Below are positions 21,784 through 30,084 of a stretch of 35,793 bases of DNA, one piece after another (the first letter of the stretch is position 1; each line of letters starts with the position of its first letter). Below the pieces are notes generated by a model. It did no database searches and was not told the DNA's origin. It saw nothing but the letters and a program-made list of their open reading frames with translations. Source of the stretch: Bacteroidota bacterium (GTDB lineage Bacteria > Bacteroidota > Bacteroidia > Chitinophagales > Chitinophagaceae); contig JAKQKY010000118.1 in assembly GCA_029560415.1 (NCBI GenBank), forward strand, positions 1-35,793, given 5' to 3'. The position numbers and the translations under genes are program-made.

Positions 21784-22296
21784 TTACAATACACCGGGAA
21801 GAAGTTTTTTCGCCCTGCTTCTGAAAGCCGCTGTTTGACGGGGTAACTGATCTGTCACAAGCAATTTGATTTCGGGTAATATCTCGGGATAAAGTTTAGC
21901 GAGATTAGCCAGTACCGTTAGGGCAAATGCTTTGATGGCTACCGCTTCAGTTGCACTAGCCAGCCACTGAAAACAGAGATCCATCAACGGGCCCTGGTAT
22001 GGTTCGGGAATGTCGAGATTTTCCATCAGCTTTAAGCCATTCCTCTTAACCGCATCATGCACCCCGGGTTCCTGTAGTTTTTGGATAAATGAGTTCCAGT
22101 GCTTTTTAATGAATGCAGGATGTGCGATCACGCAGTAAGAAACAGGCCAGGCAGCCCGCTGCACCACCCGGTACTCATCGTGCAAAAACAGGCGAAATAG
22201 TTCGTCAAACCTTGCTTGTGAAGAGCCTACCCAATCAACAATATGATTGCATTGTGCTTTACTGTGTTCGGCGAGTATGGTTTCTCGTAAGTTCAT
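21784..22296 (-). CDS. HEAT-repeat-like helical protein
   Basis: A 170-residue all-helical soluble protein without signal peptide. Several helix pairs of HEAT-like spacing are visible: ARFDELFRLFLHDEYRVVQR, AWPVSYCVIAHPAFIKKHWN, DAVKRNGLKLMENLDIPEPY, and AIKAFALTVLANLAKLYPEI with ELKLLV-type helices after it. The pattern AVAIKAFALTVLANLAKLYP is typical of adaptor-like repeat proteins. Function is unknown; such proteins mostly mediate protein contacts. It is single, ending beside a featureless 150-bp gap and beginning beside repeat locus R5. Confidence 0.68.
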   Translation of the reverse strand: MNLRETILAEHSKAQCNHIVDWVGSSQARFDELFRLFLHDEYRVVQRAAWPVSYCVIAHPAFIKKHWNSFIQKLQEPGVHDAVKRNGLKLMENLDIPEPYQGPLMDLCFQWLASATEAVAIKAFALTVLANLAKLYPEILPEIKLLVTDQLPRQTAAFRSRAKKLLPGVL

Positions 22297-22360
22297 AGAT
22301 AAAGTGATTGTTTTCTTGTTCTACAACTTCCTTGTTTATAATTCCTTGTTCGATATTCAG

Positions 22361-22466
22361 TAACCACAGAGTTTGTGGAGTTTAGTCACAGAGTTACACA
22401 GAGTGCTATAGCTCATAATATTTACTGTGAAACTCTGTGAAATAACTCTGTGTCCTCCGTGGTTAA
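22361..22466. repeat. Repeat locus R5: long imperfect inverted repeat of CACAGAG words
   Basis: The left arm (about 22361-22406) begins TAACCACAGAG and carries further CACAGAG copies; the right arm (about 22421-22466) is its imperfect reverse complement, ending CTCCGTGGTTA. Pairing of about 40 bases per arm would give a long RNA hairpin. It fills the space between the GH2 stop and the HEAT-like gene start. The word pattern (ACCACGGAGGACACAGAG) is one often seen in intergenic DNA of diverse bacteria. Confidence 0.75.
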
Positions 22467-22481
22467 AGTAAACATTTTCAT

Positions 22482-24521
22482 TTAAGGGAAGTCTGCTTTT
22501 TCTGACTTCAACACATCATACAAACTCATTGCACGGATTTTTTTAAACCACGTAGTTTTGATCTGTTGCTTTCCAATTGAAAGTCGTTTAGGCTTTCCGG
22601 CCTTCAACGAAAAATAATTATCTGAAAAATATTCATTTCCCTTTCCCGCATTTACGAAAACAAATTCAGCATCCACATCACTTTGCATCTCAAATGAATG
22701 ATCGTCTATTATTTTGTACGTGAAACTTGGTTTGTTTAATACCCTCTGCTTCGGTGCAACGGGATCAGCAAAGGGCTTTATATCATCCCGGTAAGCTTCT
22801 TTCACCGCATACCATCCAGCCTTAGGTTTCTTATCATAGTTGAGAATACTCCAGCTGCAAACCGGCCAGCAATCATTCAACTGCCAGAGCAGGGTACCCA
22901 TGTTAAACGGTTCTTTACTCCTGTGTACCGCAATGCTGTTGCTAAGCACGTAATACTGAAGACACTGACTGAGGTAGGAATAATCGTATAGGCTTAACCG
23001 TTGCAACCTGGCTGAATCTATGAAATACCGTTGCAGGTAATGATTCAGCTTTTGAAATCCCTGGTTGGCTTTCTGGTGCGAGATTATTGCTGCTGATTGT
23101 AGTTGCCTTTCAGATGGGTTTGTAAAACTTTCAATCTGTTCCCGGCCCGGCATGGCCTGCATGCCGTATTCACTTACAAATCGTCCTGTTTTTGTATGAA
23201 ACTGTTCCCAGTCTTCCAAGCCCCACCAAAGCCCCCAGTAATGACTATCGCCTTCGCGGAAACTTTCCTTGTGTCCCCAGCCATGCAGGGGTGAGGAGGG
23301 GATGTAAGGCTTTCCCGGATCAACTTCGGCTATCCATTGAGGTAATGAGTCTTTAAATAGTTTCGTATAGTCATGCCAGATTTTTATCGAATCATTTCCA
23401 TGCAGGTTGTATTGCTTTTGCCATCCCCAGTTATGCCATGCCTCATCTATTTCGTTGTTGCCACACCAAAGTACAATGCAGGGATGATGACGCAGCCGCT
23501 TCACCTGGTATTTTATTTCTTCCTTTACATTGCTGAAAAAATTCTCATCGCCGGGATACATGCCACCGGCAAACATAAGGTCCTGCCAAACCATTATGCC
23601 CATTTCATCACATAGATCATAAAAGGCATCATCCTCATAAATACCACCGCCCCATACCCGGAGCATATTCATATTGGCATCCCTGGCCATCTGCAATAGT
23701 TTACGGTAATCATCGCGGGTGGGTCGGGCTGGAAAGGCATCGGCTGGTATCCAATTCGCACCTTTTATATAAATGGGCTTGCCATCTTTTTCAAAAAAGA
23801 AACTTATACCGTCTTTGTCAGGCTGCTGTACAAGTGTTATATTATTCTTCTTTTTTACATAAAGATCGTCTTTGATTTCCTGAAGGCTGTCTGTCTCGCT
23901 TTGCTCATCATAGGCATCTATCCAAACTTTTTTCCAGACACCACAACTAATGAATGTTGGCCCCCAATCCCACCCAAACTGGTATTGCGCCTTTCTTACA
24001 TACACACGATTGTTATCCGGCAGGTATAACGGTAAGGCCTGTACGGCCAGGCTATCGGTAACTTTTTTGGCCGGATGAAAACGGATGAGCAATGTATTGT
24101 TGTTTCGATTCAGATGAGGTTTAATATTAACCTTCCATTGCCTGAACATATTATCAGCTTTCAATAACAGCCGATCGTTCAGGTATACGTCGGCGTAAGT
24201 ATCCAACCCGTCGAAAACGAGGTCGATCTTTTTCCTGGAAAAATTTACTGCATCTATTAAAAATTCATTCCGGTATTCCCAACCGACAGTATCGATCCAT
24301 CGTAAAGTAGATTCGTTCGTACTAAAAAACGGGTCGGGAATGATGTTGTGGGCCAGCAGATCGGTATGAATGCTGCCCGGAACAGTTGCGCTTAACCAGT
24401 TGTTGGTTCCGGCTTGTCGCCATTGCCAACCTTCTTTCAAAATTGATGATGCCTGTTGTGCATTACTTAAAAAGGAAATCAACAGGAATCGGAAAACGAA
24501 CAGGAAACGTCTGAAACTCAT
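22482..24521 (-). CDS. Glycoside hydrolase family 2, beta-mannosidase-like, lacking the middle Ig domain
   Basis: A 679-residue secreted protein (signal MSFRRFLFVFRFLLISFLSNAQ over 22 residues) of the GH2 beta-mannosidase type, which removes terminal beta-1,4-mannose. The N-terminal sugar-binding domain spans about 25-205 (GWEYRNEFLI, FDGLDTYADVYLND, QFGWDWGP). The TIM barrel runs from about 225 to 555: KGANWIPADAFPAR, NMLRVWGGGIYEDDAFYDLC, acid/base E357 in WCGNNE and nucleophile E451 in RFVSEYG. Between them, where the family has an Ig-like domain of roughly 90-100 residues, only about 25 residues remain (DAYDEQSETDSLQEIKDD). The total is well short of the usual 800-870. It ends an operon and its start overlaps the cutC stop (ATGA). 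Confidence 0.9.
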   Translation of the reverse strand: MSFRRFLFVFRFLLISFLSNAQQASSILKEGWQWRQAGTNNWLSATVPGSIHTDLLAHNIIPDPFFSTNESTLRWIDTVGWEYRNEFLIDAVNFSRKKIDLVFDGLDTYADVYLNDRLLLKADNMFRQWKVNIKPHLNRNNNTLLIRFHPAKKVTDSLAVQALPLYLPDNNRVYVRKAQYQFGWDWGPTFISCGVWKKVWIDAYDEQSETDSLQEIKDDLYVKKKNNITLVQQPDKDGISFFFEKDGKPIYIKGANWIPADAFPARPTRDDYRKLLQMARDANMNMLRVWGGGIYEDDAFYDLCDEMGIMVWQDLMFAGGMYPGDENFFSNVKEEIKYQVKRLRHHPCIVLWCGNNEIDEAWHNWGWQKQYNLHGNDSIKIWHDYTKLFKDSLPQWIAEVDPGKPYIPSSPLHGWGHKESFREGDSHYWGLWWGLEDWEQFHTKTGRFVSEYGMQAMPGREQIESFTNPSERQLQSAAIISHQKANQGFQKLNHYLQRYFIDSARLQRLSLYDYSYLSQCLQYYVLSNSIAVHRSKEPFNMGTLLWQLNDCWPVCSWSILNYDKKPKAGWYAVKEAYRDDIKPFADPVAPKQRVLNKPSFTYKIIDDHSFEMQSDVDAEFVFVNAGKGNEYFSDNYFSLKAGKPKRLSIGKQQIKTTWFKKIRAMSLYDVLKSEKADFP

Positions 24522-25246
24522 GGGCAGTTTTTTAAGGCGTTTATCATGGCAACGATCTCGGATTCATCGGCCGAAATAGAAAATAGCTGCTCATTCATAA
24601 ACTGATTTTTATATTCCATTTTGCCAGGAATGGATATACGAGCCGAACTATGAAATTCAACCGCACCCGTAGCAGTTACCAGTGATGCAATATTGTTTGA
24701 TCGTATACCACTTCCGGGCATGATACAAATACGTTCATTGGCTTGTGCGATCAACTCTTTGATCATGGCGGCACCATCCGAAGCCTGGGGGCGCAGGCCA
24801 CTGGTAAGAATTCTTTCACAACCGGTTTTTATTACATCTTCCAAAGCCTGCACTGGGTCTGCCACACGGTCGAACGCTCGATGAAAGGTAACGCCCATGG
24901 GATAAGCGATGGATACAAGCCTGCTGCAACGATCTGTGTCAACGCTGCCATCTGCCATTAGCATGCCAATGACCACACCATCGCAACCTGCTTTTTTACA
25001 TTGAATGATATCGGTTTTCATACACTCAAATTCTTCTTCAGTATACAGGAAATCACCTCCACGTGGCCGGATGATCGGGTATAGTTCGATGCTGCATTTT
25101 TTCCTGGCCTGTTGAATAAATCCAGCCGATGGGGTAGTGCCGCCTTCACCGGGATTGTCGCATAATTCAATACGATGCGCACCGCTGGCTTCTATTACAG
25201 CACAGCTTTCTATGTTAAATGCAATGACTTCTAATTTGAATGACAT
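24518..25246 (-). CDS. cutC: CutC family protein
   Basis: The ATG at 25246 fits the family start (MSFKLEVIAFNIESC); an ATG at 25273 would add nine hydrophobic residues. The 242-residue product is a TIM-barrel CutC: HRIELCDNPGEGGTTPSAGF, IIRPRGGDFLYTEEEFECM, GCDGVVIGML, VTFHRAFDRVADP and ILTSGLRPQASDG, all conserved in the family. CutC was named for copper homeostasis in E. coli, but this role is disputed and bacterial CutC may be an enzyme. Here it lies between a glycosylasparaginase-like and a mannosidase-like gene, overlapping the latter by 4 bases, which suggests a role in sugar or glycoprotein breakdown rather than copper. Confidence 0.93.
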   Translation of the reverse strand: MSFKLEVIAFNIESCAVIEASGAHRIELCDNPGEGGTTPSAGFIQQARKKCSIELYPIIRPRGGDFLYTEEEFECMKTDIIQCKKAGCDGVVIGMLMADGSVDTDRCSRLVSIAYPMGVTFHRAFDRVADPVQALEDVIKTGCERILTSGLRPQASDGAAMIKELIAQANERICIMPGSGIRSNNIASLVTATGAVEFHSSARISIPGKMEYKNQFMNEQLFSISADESEIVAMINALKNCP

Positions 25247-25301
25247 GAAAAGGAAATCAAAAATGATAAACAATAAATAATAAACAATAAATCATTCATC
25301 C

Positions 25302-26318
25302 TCAAACTTCCACCAGGTATTTCGAATCAAATACCTTATTCACCTGGTCTGTTTTCACACTATACACAAAACCTTTCTGTATCGCGTATGCGCCGTATTG
25401 TCCTTTTTTGTTTACGGCAATAAATCCTACTTGTAGTTCCCTTGCTTTTGCCGGATCTCTCTTCACGATACGCTCTACCGCTTTTTTACAGGCCAGCTCA
25501 GGGCTATATCCCTGACGCATGAATTCCACTACCAGGTGGGTTCCGCAGATGCGGATCACTTCTTCACCTACACCACTGCTGGTGGCAGCACCTGCTTCAT
25601 TATCTACAAACAACCCAGCCCCGATGATCGGCGAGTCGCCGACACGGCCATGAAGTTTAAAGGCCATGCCGCTGGTTGTTACAGCTCCGGAAAGATCGCC
25701 TTTGGTATCGAGGGCGATCAATCCCATGGTGTCGTGGTTTGCACTACCGTCTTCAAAAAAAGCAGGAGCAAAAGGGCCATTCCCTTTTTTATTTTCGATA
25801 TTGATGATGGGTTTGTATTGACTCGTTTTCAGCCAGTCACGATAGGCATGGTCGGCGCTTTCCGATAAAGTGGCCGGCTCTTTTGTAAAGCCATTTTCCA
25901 GCGCAAACTGTTGTGCACCTGCACCGGCCAGCAAAACATGTGGAGTGCTTTCCATGATCTTACGGGCCACCGATACAGGGTGTTTGATCTGCTCCAGCGC
26001 TGCAACCGCCCCGCAGTTCGATTTTTCGTCCATGATACAGGCATCAAGGGTTACAATGCCATCACGGTCGGGATAACCGCCGAGTCCTACACAACAATTC
26101 AATTCATTTTCTATATGCCGGGCGCCTGTCTCCACTGCGTCTATGGCTTTGCCGTTAGTAGACAAAACCTTCCAGGCTTCAGCATTCACCTGCATACCGC
26201 TTTCCCAGGTTGAGATCACGATGGGTTTATTAGAAAGTGGAGAAGGATTGCGGAATGATAATCCTGCTAGTCCCAGGCTGCTGAGCTGCAGAAACTTCTT
26301 GCGGTTCATTGCGTTCAT
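25302..26318 (-). CDS. Glycosylasparaginase-like Ntn hydrolase (isoaspartyl peptidase/L-asparaginase family)
   Basis: A 338-residue Ntn hydrolase which self-cleaves before a threonine: H195-D196-T197 in ANHDTMGLIALD, with T197 as the new N-terminal nucleophile. The alpha-subunit signature EVETGARHIE-like (AVETGARHIENELN) and the beta-subunit motifs TSGMAFKLHGRVGDSPIIGA, split around R228-x2-D, and GEEVIR are those of N4-(beta-GlcNAc)-L-asparaginase. That enzyme splits the GlcNAc-Asn bond of glycoproteins. The N-terminus RKKFLQLSSLGLAGLSF resembles a signal with a Tat-like RK pair, so export to the periplasm is likely. Its ATG overlaps the stop of the small gene upstream (ATGA), and cutC follows after 55 bases. 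Confidence 0.9.
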   Translation of the reverse strand: MNAMNRKKFLQLSSLGLAGLSFRNPSPLSNKPIVISTWESGMQVNAEAWKVLSTNGKAIDAVETGARHIENELNCCVGLGGYPDRDGIVTLDACIMDEKSNCGAVAALEQIKHPVSVARKIMESTPHVLLAGAGAQQFALENGFTKEPATLSESADHAYRDWLKTSQYKPIINIENKKGNGPFAPAFFEDGSANHDTMGLIALDTKGDLSGAVTTSGMAFKLHGRVGDSPIIGAGLFVDNEAGAATSSGVGEEVIRICGTHLVVEFMRQGYSPELACKKAVERIVKRDPAKARELQVGFIAVNKKGQYGAYAIQKGFVYSVKTDQVNKVFDSKYLVEV

Positions 26319-26620
26319 TGATGGATGGTTAGTTTTCGAAGCATATCGGCTGAAATATTATCGGAATACATGCCATAAGCACTGGTGATCACTCCTTTCA
26401 AATCTCCATCTTTCGAAGTTACCGCATACACCACATCTTCATCAGAAGGGTTGCTGTCGCCTTCAAAACGATATACTTCGGTGATTTCAAATTGTTCGGG
26501 ATTGAGGCAGTACTTGTTCTCACTGCAAATAATTTGGTCGAAAGCCAGGTTGAAATCAATGGTAAAGCCTCTTTTTTTGAGCCCGTTCACCGCGTCGACT
26601 ACGGTATCGTAATGGTTCAT
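26315..26620 (-). CDS. Small conserved protein (often labelled 'phosphoribosylpyrophosphate synthetase')
   Basis: The 101-residue product starts at the ATG at 26620 (MNHYDTVVDAVNGLKKRGFT); the frame is open upstream but without protein-like content. It continues NLAFDQIICSENKYCLNPEQ, then FEITEVYRFEGDSNPSDEDV and VYAVTSKDGDLKGVITSAYG, a small alpha+beta fold. This is a Bacteroidota family that databases often name phosphoribosylpyrophosphate synthetase; at about 100 residues without the PRPP motif it cannot be that enzyme, and no function is known. It heads the operon with the glycosylasparaginase-like, CutC and GH2 genes, overlapping the next by 4 bases. Confidence 0.82.
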   Translation of the reverse strand: MNHYDTVVDAVNGLKKRGFTIDFNLAFDQIICSENKYCLNPEQFEITEVYRFEGDSNPSDEDVVYAVTSKDGDLKGVITSAYGMYSDNISADMLRKLTIHQ

Positions 26621-26665
26621 GGGGGTTATTTTTTTTAAAGTTAATGATCTTTCATGCCCGTTGAG

Positions 26666-26812
26666 CAAAATTATGAGCCTCTTATTTAAGCGGAGTGATA
26701 CCAGTATATTCCAAAAATGATCAGGGTAAAGTGGTTTCGGAATTGAACAAATCGCCTTCAGTGAAGGGGCTAGTGGGTTAAAAACAAATAGATTGTGTAC
26801 ATTGCAAAGATA
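26666..26812 (-). promoter_or_regulatory. Two candidate -7 boxes for the glycoprotein-breakdown operon
   Basis: On the minus strand TAATTTTG (26666-26673) and TATCTTTG (26805-26812) both match TAnnTTTG exactly. The nearer one gives a leader of about 40 bases to the ATG at 26620, the farther one about 175. Neither has a clear -33 TTTG. This gap of 271 bp also has to hold the rnr promoter on the other strand, for which no good match is seen. Confidence 0.4.
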
Positions 26813-26891
26813 ATGGCGGGTAAAATCAGCCATATTCATTAAATCTGGTATACTATTATAAAAACCAATGACCGTTCAGAATATATAAATT

Positions 26892-28877
26892 ATGAGTAAA
26901 CCGAAGAACAGCTCTCCTAAAAAATCTTCCCAGGTACAGGTATTAAAAGGCAAACTGGATATTAGCCGTAGTGGTATGGGCTATGTGATCGTAGAAGGAC
27001 AGGATAAAGACATCATGGTAAGGCCAAATGATTTTGGTAAAGCCTTTCATGGAGATATTGTGCGGGTGCAGGTGGCAAAGGATGCCGGTTCCCGTCGGGC
27101 CGAAGGAAAGGTCATTGATGTGGCCGAACGTAAACAATCCGAATTCATCGGCAATGTGCAGGTGAATAAGAATATAGCTTTTTTCATCGCCAGCGGCGAA
27201 AAGCCCGTTCCCGATTTTTTTATCCCGGTAGAAAAATTAATGGGTGCGGTAGATGGCGACAGGGTAGTTGCAAAACTCGTGAAATGGGATAAGAATGATA
27301 AAAAACCGCAAGGTGAAGTGATTTCACTCATCAAAGCATCCGACGAAGCCGATATGGCCATGAAGGAAGTATTGATCGATGCAGGTTTTCCGTTGTCATT
27401 TGAACCTGAAGTATTGCTGGAAGCTGAGAAATTATCAGGTAAGATCAGTCGCGAAGAAACCAGCAAACGTAAAGATTGCCGCGACATTCTCACATTCACG
27501 ATCGATCCGGTGGATGCGAAGGATTTTGATGATGCCATCTCAATACGAAACCTCGACAATGGCAATTATGAGATTGGTGTTCACATTGCCGATGTCAGTC
27601 ATTTTGTTACACCAAACAGCATCCTCGATAAATCGGCTTATGCAAGAGCCACGAGTGTGTACCTGCCTGACAGGGTGAACCCGATGCTACCCGAAAGAAT
27701 ATCGAATGAACTCTGTTCGCTTCGACCTAACGAGGACAAGTATACGTTTTCCGTAATTTTCCAGATAACTAACCGGGCCGAGATCAAACATAAATGGATC
27801 GGCCGCACCATCATTCATAGCAATCACCGGTTTACTTACGAAGAAGTGCAGCAAACGATCGAACAAAAGGACGGGCTGCATTACAAGCCTATTTTATTAT
27901 TGAATACATTGGCGCAGGAATTCCGCAAAGAGCGTTTCAAAAACGGTGCCATCAACTTTTCTTCACAGGAAGTGAAGTTCCAGCTCGATGAAACCGGCAA
28001 ACCAATTGGCGTTGTGATCAAGGAAAGTAAAGAGGCCCACAAACTCGTGGAAGAATTTATGTTGCTGGCCAACCGCACTGTTGCTGAATACATTTCAAAG
28101 ATCAAGATCAACAAAGAACCGATACCCTTTCCGTACCGCATACATGCTACACCTGATGATGAGAAACTAAAGCCGTTTGCTGCTTTCGCCAAAAAATTCG
28201 GATATACGTTCGACATTCATGATGAAAAGCAGGTAGCAGCTTCCTTTAATAAATTACTGACCGATGTGCAGGGAAAACCAGAACAGCATGTGCTGGAACA
28301 ACTGGGCATCCGCACAATGGCCAAGGCTGTGTACACTTCTACCAATATCGGACATTACGGGTTAGGATTTGAAAACTACTGCCATTTTACCTCGCCGATA
28401 CGACGTTATCCTGATGTGATCGTACACCGGGTATTGCAACAATGCCTGGAGAAGAACCTGTCGATTGACAAGAAGATGGAAGAGAAATGTAAGCATTGCA
28501 GTGATAAGGAAAGAGCCGCCATGGAAGCCGAAAGGGCTGGTAATAAATACAAGCAGGTAGAATTCATGAAACAATTCCTCGGCGAAGAATTTGATGGCAT
28601 CATCAGTGGCGTTTCTGCGTTTGGATTTTGGGTAGAAACGGTTGCGCATAAGTGCGAAGGTCTGGTGAGTGTAAAAGACCTGAATGAATTTGATGATTTC
28701 AGGCTCGATGAAGCGGATTATGCGCTGGTAGGGGTTCGTACAGCCCGTAAGTTTCGGATGGGTGATAAGATCCGCATTAAATTAGTAGCTGCCAACTTAA
28801 CCAAACGCCAACTCGATTATGAGTGGGTAATGGAAGGGATGAAAGCGGGTGGAGGGAAGAAGAAGGGGAAGAAGTGA
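26892..28877 (+). CDS. rnr: Ribonuclease R
   Basis: A 661-residue 3'-5' exoribonuclease of the RNB family that degrades structured RNA, rRNA fragments and mRNA decay products. Domain order: basic N-terminus with cold-shock-like OB domains (about 15-145), the RNB catalytic domain (about 195-540) with DPVDAKDFDDAIS holding D205, D211, D213 and D214, then HFTSPIRRYPDVIVHRVLQ near the channel exit, and an S1 domain (about 570-650) ending in a Lys-rich tail (GGGKKKGKK). Length is shorter than E. coli RNase R (over 800) but normal for Bacteroidota. It is followed by repeat locus R3 and no clear terminator. Confidence 0.96.
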   Translation: MSKPKNSSPKKSSQVQVLKGKLDISRSGMGYVIVEGQDKDIMVRPNDFGKAFHGDIVRVQVAKDAGSRRAEGKVIDVAERKQSEFIGNVQVNKNIAFFIASGEKPVPDFFIPVEKLMGAVDGDRVVAKLVKWDKNDKKPQGEVISLIKASDEADMAMKEVLIDAGFPLSFEPEVLLEAEKLSGKISREETSKRKDCRDILTFTIDPVDAKDFDDAISIRNLDNGNYEIGVHIADVSHFVTPNSILDKSAYARATSVYLPDRVNPMLPERISNELCSLRPNEDKYTFSVIFQITNRAEIKHKWIGRTIIHSNHRFTYEEVQQTIEQKDGLHYKPILLLNTLAQEFRKERFKNGAINFSSQEVKFQLDETGKPIGVVIKESKEAHKLVEEFMLLANRTVAEYISKIKINKEPIPFPYRIHATPDDEKLKPFAAFAKKFGYTFDIHDEKQVAASFNKLLTDVQGKPEQHVLEQLGIRTMAKAVYTSTNIGHYGLGFENYCHFTSPIRRYPDVIVHRVLQQCLEKNLSIDKKMEEKCKHCSDKERAAMEAERAGNKYKQVEFMKQFLGEEFDGIISGVSAFGFWVETVAHKCEGLVSVKDLNEFDDFRLDEADYALVGVRTARKFRMGDKIRIKLVAANLTKRQLDYEWVMEGMKAGGGKKKGKK

Positions 28878-29100
28878 TGGGGATGGGAGAGGCAGGATGC
28901 TGGATACTAGATACTGGATACTGGATAGGAGATGCAGGATACAGGATGTTGGATACTAGATACTAGATACTGGATACTGGATAGGAGATGCAGGATGCTG
29001 GAAGAAACAAACAATAAATAACAAACACTAAACACCAAACAACAAACCCTAATCAACAAACCCTAATCAACAAACAACCTTACCAAAAAGGATTTTATAC
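28878..29100. repeat. Repeat locus R3: GGATACT/AGATACT heptads in a ~49-56-bp unit, then AACAAAC-rich DNA
   Basis: After the rnr stop, the words GATGCTGGATACTAGATACT recur: units begin at 28896, 28945 and 28994. The second is one heptad longer (56 against 49 bp), as expected from slippage of the 7-bp word. Each unit ends GGATAGGAGATGCAGGAT. From about 29005 the sequence changes to low-complexity AACAAAC DNA with a perfect 14-bp tandem copy (AACAAACCCTAATC at 29041 and 29055). No TAnnTTTG promoter for the next gene is seen. Confidence 0.8.
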
Positions 29101-30084
29101 ATGCAGAGTTTTACTACGCTCTCAGCGCTTTTTGAAAAGCAATTCAATAAAAGGCATTTTCCCGAACAGCCTGTTAACTTATACGATGCATCCTCTTATA
29201 TACTAAGCATTGGTGGCAAAAGGGTGAGGCCGGTGATGGTATTGATGGGCAATGAATTATATAACGACATTGATCCTGATGCATATGAAGTGGCCAGTGC
29301 AATTGAACTCTTTCATAATTTCAGCCTGATACACGATGATATAATGGATAAAGCACCTATCCGACGGGGTAAGCCTACGGTACATGCTGCTTACGGTGAC
29401 GCCACAGCGCTGTTGGCCGGTGATGTGATGCTGGTAGTGGCTTATGATTATATCAACCGAATTAAGGCGACCCATATACAAAAGATCATTACCTTATTTA
29501 ATAAAACTGCCCGTGAAGTGTGTGAAGGACAGCAAATGGATATGGACTTTGAAAAAAAGGACACAGTTCATTTTGATGAATACCTGCACATGATCACCCT
29601 AAAAACTTCGGTATTACTGGCGGCCAGCCTGCAGATGGGTGGTATCCTGGGAGGTGCCGGGCTTGGCAATCAACAACACATGTATTCCTTCGGTAAAAAC
29701 CTCGGCATAGCATTCCAGGTGCAGGACGACTACCTGGATGCATTCGGCGATCCGGAAAAATTTGGCAAACAGCCAGGTGGTGATATCCTTGCAAATAAAA
29801 AAACATTTCTCCTTATTCATGCATTGGATGTTGCTTCTGAAACACAAAAAAAGGAACTGCACCGGTTATTGAAAATGGAAACTACCGATGAACAATCTCA
29901 ATTATCAAAAGTGAACCAGGTGCTGGATATTTTCCGCGATTGCAAAGTAGATGAATGGGCTGCCGAACTGAAAGATAAATATTATCGCCTTGCCCTGAAA
30001 AACCTGGATGATATTGCAGTACTCAGCAGCCGCAAAACAGAACTGGAGAAACTGGCGGGTTATTTATTGCAAAGAGATCATTAA
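29101..30084 (+). CDS. Trans-polyprenyl diphosphate synthase
   Basis: A 327-residue isoprenoid chain elongase that adds isopentenyl diphosphate to an allylic diphosphate. It has GGKRVRPVMVLMGNEL (38-53), the first aspartate motif D79-D-I-M-D83 (SLIHDDIMDKAPIRRGKPTV, split), and the second motif D209-D-Y-L-D213 in FQVQDDYLDAFGD, with K-T at TLKTS between. The product could be a geranylgeranyl or longer octaprenyl chain for menaquinone; chain length cannot be set from sequence by eye. Repeats lie on both sides (R3 before, R4/R6 after), so it may depend on read-through from rnr or on an unseen promoter. Confidence 0.93.
   Translation: MQSFTTLSALFEKQFNKRHFPEQPVNLYDASSYILSIGGKRVRPVMVLMGNELYNDIDPDAYEVASAIELFHNFSLIHDDIMDKAPIRRGKPTVHAAYGDATALLAGDVMLVVAYDYINRIKATHIQKIITLFNKTAREVCEGQQMDMDFEKKDTVHFDEYLHMITLKTSVLLAASLQMGGILGGAGLGNQQHMYSFGKNLGIAFQVQDDYLDAFGDPEKFGKQPGGDILANKKTFLLIHALDVASETQKKELHRLLKMETTDEQSQLSKVNQVLDIFRDCKVDEWAAELKDKYYRLALKNLDDIAVLSSRKTELEKLAGYLLQRDH

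Noticed and set aside
24518..25246. Copper-resistance locus around cutC
   Set aside because: No copper ATPase, CopZ, CusA or multicopper oxidase gene is nearby; the neighbours are glycan and glycopeptide hydrolases.
26315..26839. Phosphoribosylpyrophosphate synthetase and the longer 174-residue start
   Set aside because: The protein lacks the PRPP-binding motif and two-thirds of the enzyme's length; the first 73 codons have no family likeness and contain a candidate promoter.
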